Shown here: piece by piece, positions 5,599 through 7,401 of the stretch
Layout: every line of letters starts with the position of its first letter
How positions within the stretch are numbered: the stretch's first letter is position 1
Source of the DNA: Candidatus Hebobacteria bacterium
GTDB lineage: Bacteria > Armatimonadota > Hebobacteria > Hebobacterales > Hebobacteraceae
Reading direction: 5' to 3'
Assembly (NCBI GenBank): GCA_029821235.1
Contig: JALGTT010000111.1
Coordinates: forward strand, 1-7,401
DNA: 7,401 nt
Program-made: the position numbers and the translations under genes
Notes under the pieces: model-generated
What the model saw: the letters and a program-made list of their open reading frames with translations, nothing else
The model's database searches: none
What the model was told of the DNA's origin: nothing

Positions 5599-6746
5599 TC
5601 AGTCGCGTCGATAATATCACGCCAGAGTTGTTGCGCTGGGCACTCGACCGAGCCCGCCTATCTGTGATTGACCTGCGCAAACGCTTCCCGCGGCTCGACA
5701 AGTGGCTGCGCGGCGAGGTCAAGCCAACGTTCAAGCAGCTGGAGGCCTTCGCGAAAGCGACTCGTGTGCCGATCGGATATCTCTTTCTGCCCAGGCCACC
5801 GCTAGAAACAGTACCGATCCCGGACCTGCGTACGATTCCCGACCGCGAGATCGGAGAGCCCAGCCCAGACCTGCTTGATACGATCTACCTCTGCCAACAG
5901 CGGCAGGAGTGGTATCGTGATTACGCTCGCAAGGCGGGCGAGCCGAAGCGGACTTTTGTAGGGTCGGTTGAAACAACGAACGCCGTGGAAGACACTGCCC
6001 GGGAGATGCGCCACGCGCTGAGTTTCGACTTGGATGAGCGAGCCGAGATTGGGACCTGGACTGAGGCGCTGCGAAGGTTTCTCGACCAAGCAGACGCACT
6101 CGGTGTGCTCGTGATGGTGAGTGGGGTGGTTGGCAGCAACAATCGGCGCAAGCTCAATCCCAAAGAGTTTCGGGGCTTCGCACTGGCGGATGATCTGGCT
6201 CCTCTTGTTTTTGTCAACGGTGCGGACACTAAGGCCGCGCAGATGTTCACGCTCGCGCATGAGATGGCGCATCTCTGGCTTGGCCAATCGGCCCTCTCCG
6301 ACTTGGAGCCGGTGACGGCTCCGCTACACCAGGTTGAGAAGTGGTGCAATCGAGTCGCGGCGGAACTCCTCGTTCCGTTGTCTGTGATACGTAAGGAATA
6401 CCGGCAGACCGCTGACCTACGCGAAGAACTCAACCGCCTGGCGCGCCGGTTCAAGGTTAGCACGCTTGTCGTCCTGCGCCGCATCTATGATCTCAAAGCG
6501 CTCACTCGGGATGAGTTCAGGGATGCCTACGAGCAGGAGTTGAAACGACTGCGGGACATGCGGAGAGGGGATGGCGGAGACTTCTACCTCACGCAGGCAG
6601 CGCGGGCCGGCAAGCGCTTTGCCCGCGCGCTCGTGGTCACTGCCTTCGAGGGGCAGACATCCTTCACGGAGGCGTTCCGCCTTCTGGGCGTGAGGAAAGT
6701 AGAGACTTTGCGCCGTTTTGGTGCCGAACTGGGGGTGGGAGTTTGA
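5595..6746 (+). CDS. HTH-ImmA/IrrE family zinc metallo-endopeptidase (probable antitoxin/regulator)
   Basis: This is a 383-residue fusion of an N-terminal XRE-like helix-turn-helix region and a COG2856-type zinc peptidase. Residues about 9-70 carry LRKRFPRLDKWLRGEVKPTFKQ followed by VPIGYLFLPRPP, the family's N-terminal signature. The peptidase centre is HEMAH (222-226, FTLAHEMAHLWLG), followed by VEKWCNRVAAELLVP (247-261), which supplies the likely third metal ligand. The 300-383 tail (…FYLTQAARAGKRFARALV…) is also typical of this subfamily. ImmA cleaves phage-type repressors and IrrE cleaves DdrO; here DNA binding and protease lie in one chain, so it may repress its own operon and control the nuclease encoded next. 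The GTG start has a GAGGAGG 4 nt upstream. The stop overlaps the next gene by one base (TGATG). Codon use (more CGT, CTT, GTT) and lower GC than the flanks suggest transfer. The family is secure; the antitoxin role is inferred from context. Confidence 0.88.
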   Translation: MISRVDNITPELLRWALDRARLSVIDLRKRFPRLDKWLRGEVKPTFKQLEAFAKATRVPIGYLFLPRPPLETVPIPDLRTIPDREIGEPSPDLLDTIYLCQQRQEWYRDYARKAGEPKRTFVGSVETTNAVEDTAREMRHALSFDLDERAEIGTWTEALRRFLDQADALGVLVMVSGVVGSNNRRKLNPKEFRGFALADDLAPLVFVNGADTKAAQMFTLAHEMAHLWLGQSALSDLEPVTAPLHQVEKWCNRVAAELLVPLSVIRKEYRQTADLREELNRLARRFKVSTLVVLRRIYDLKALTRDEFRDAYEQELKRLRDMRRGDGGDFYLTQAARAGKRFARALVVTAFEGQTSFTEAFRLLGVRKVETLRRFGAELGVGV

Positions 6747-7231
6747 TGGCATACCTCCTGGACGCCAATGTGTTCATCCAGGCCAAGAACCTTCACTATG
6801 GCATGGATTTCTGTCCTGCGTTTTGGGATTGGCTCGTACGGGCACACGAGGAAGGCAAGGTGTTCAGCATTGAGAAGGTGGGAGATGAGGTGCAGGCGGC
6901 CAATGACGACCTGGCCGAGTGGGCCAGCGCACGGGGTACGGCTTTCTTTCTGCCTCCGGGCGCCGATGTATTCTCGGCGTTGGCGCAGGTCAGTCAGTGG
7001 GCCACGGACCAGAACTACGAGTCCGCGGCAGTTAACACATTCCTCCAGGTGGCTGACTACTACCTCGTGGCGCAGGCATTAGCTGGTGGCCATACGGTGG
7101 TGACGCACGAAGTGCCGTCAGCCTCGACCCGCAAGATCAAGATTCCGGATGCTTGCATCGGGCTGGGAATCAAGTGCATGACCCCCTATGCCATGCTCCG
7201 AAGGGAGCGTGCACGGTTTGTGCTGGCTTGA
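6746..7231 (+). CDS. DUF4411 family PIN-like nuclease (probable toxin)
   Basis: The 161-residue protein has the layout of a PIN-domain RNase of the DUF4411 group. It begins with YLLDANVFIQAKN (catalytic D6) and then FCPAFWDWL. An acidic pair follows in SIEKVGDEV (E43 and E48, E48 the likelier metal ligand). Next are ADYYLVAQAL with D104, VVTHE (117-122 region, where many PIN proteins have Asp), and KIKIPDAC with D135. These acidic residues would bind Mg2+/Mn2+ for cleavage of RNA. Its ATG overlaps the stop of the HTH-peptidase gene by one base, with GGGAG (6737-6741) 4 nt upstream; a TTG at 6743 is possible but less likely. The tight coupling points to a toxin-antitoxin type pair. Lower GC than the surrounding genes and end-to-end placement before rpmE fit an acquired cassette. 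RNA target and toxicity are not shown by the sequence. Confidence 0.85.
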   Translation: MAYLLDANVFIQAKNLHYGMDFCPAFWDWLVRAHEEGKVFSIEKVGDEVQAANDDLAEWASARGTAFFLPPGADVFSALAQVSQWATDQNYESAAVNTFLQVADYYLVAQALAGGHTVVTHEVPSASTRKIKIPDACIGLGIKCMTPYAMLRRERARFVLA

Positions 7232-7249
7232 CTCTCCCAACCCTCTCGG

Positions 7250-7279
7250 TTGACATCCCTCTCCCCTGTCGGGTATCAT
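7250..7279 (+). promoter_or_regulatory. Sigma-70-type promoter of rpmE
   Basis: A perfect TTGACA (7250-7255) is followed after 18 nt by TATCAT (7274-7279), one base off the -10 consensus. Transcription would start near 7286, about 35 nt before the rpmE ATG. It begins only 18 nt after the PIN gene stop, with no terminator in between, so L31 expression has a strong start of its own whatever reads through from the accessory pair. Confidence 0.75.
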
Positions 7280-7320
7280 CGGGTTGATGTGGGGCGGGTA
7301 ATCACCGTGGGAGTCCGAAG

Positions 7321-7401
7321 ATGAAGCAGGGCATTCATCCCAAGTATGTTACCGCGCAAGTAAGCTGCGCCTGCGGCAACTCGTTCGTCACCCGGGCGAC
7401 G
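7321..7401 (+). CDS. rpmE: 50S ribosomal protein L31, N-terminal part (cut by window end)
   Basis: L31 bridges the 50S and 30S subunits at the ribosome surface. The 27 visible residues show the family start MKQGIHPKY and then VSCACGNSFVTRAT. C16 and C18 are the first pair of the zinc-binding (C+) form of L31, as opposed to the zinc-free paralogue used under zinc starvation. GGGAG (7309-7313) lies 7 nt before the ATG. The gene has its own strong promoter at 7250-7279, and the rest of it lies outside the window. Confidence 0.93.
   Translation, partial: MKQGIHPKYVTAQVSCACGNSFVTRAT

Noticed and set aside
1..7401. CRISPR arrays, tRNA or rRNA genes, insertion sequences, integrase or attachment sites
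   Set aside because: I saw no regularly spaced repeats, no cloverleaf-like sequence, no transposase-like protein and no terminal inverted repeats anywhere in the window.

Overview
The window is a stretch of GC-rich bacterial chromosome, roughly 60-70 % G+C in the lines I counted by hand. It carries housekeeping metabolism on both sides of a two-gene accessory module. The content (RibBA/RibH, D-aminoacyl-tRNA deacylase, IscU-type Fe-S scaffold, citramalate synthase, exported M23 peptidase, L31) is plainly bacterial. Nothing in it fixes the phylum, so I leave that open. TAG is an ordinary stop here, as it ends ribH, iscU and the M23 gene.

Region 1 (2-1564, + strand) is the end of a riboflavin operon. 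It holds the GTP cyclohydrolase II part of RibA/RibBA (cut by the window start), then lumazine synthase RibH, then a D-aminoacyl-tRNA deacylase (Dtd) 7 nt downstream. RibBA supplies both precursors of lumazine and RibH condenses them; Dtd is an unrelated proofreading enzyme that shares the transcript.

Region 2 (1565-3921) holds two genes that meet tail to tail. An IscU/NifU-N scaffold gene has its own near-consensus promoter (1585-1612). It converges on a minus-strand citramalate synthase gene (cimA, threonine-independent isoleucine pathway). The 13-nt gap between their stops sits at a strong GC hairpin (2105-2130). cimA has a near-consensus promoter (3854-3883, minus strand) and a leader of about 110 nt with inverted repeats.

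Region 3 (3922-5136, minus strand) is a secreted coiled-coil M23 peptidase of the EnvC/PcsB type, with all predicted zinc and catalytic residues present.

Region 4 (5137-7231) is the accessory part. After about 460 bp with no convincing full gene, but with decayed-looking reading frames and a 40-codon ORF, comes an HTH-ImmA/IrrE zinc peptidase gene. It overlaps by one base (TGATG) with a DUF4411/PIN-like nuclease gene. This looks like a toxin-antitoxin or defence-type pair: the HTH-peptidase would repress and control, and the PIN protein would be the RNase effector. Base composition and codon choice are less GC-biased than in the flanks, which fits horizontal acquisition between two core genes.

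Region 5 (7250-7401) is a near-consensus promoter followed by the first 27 codons of rpmE (L31, zinc-binding form), cut by the window end.
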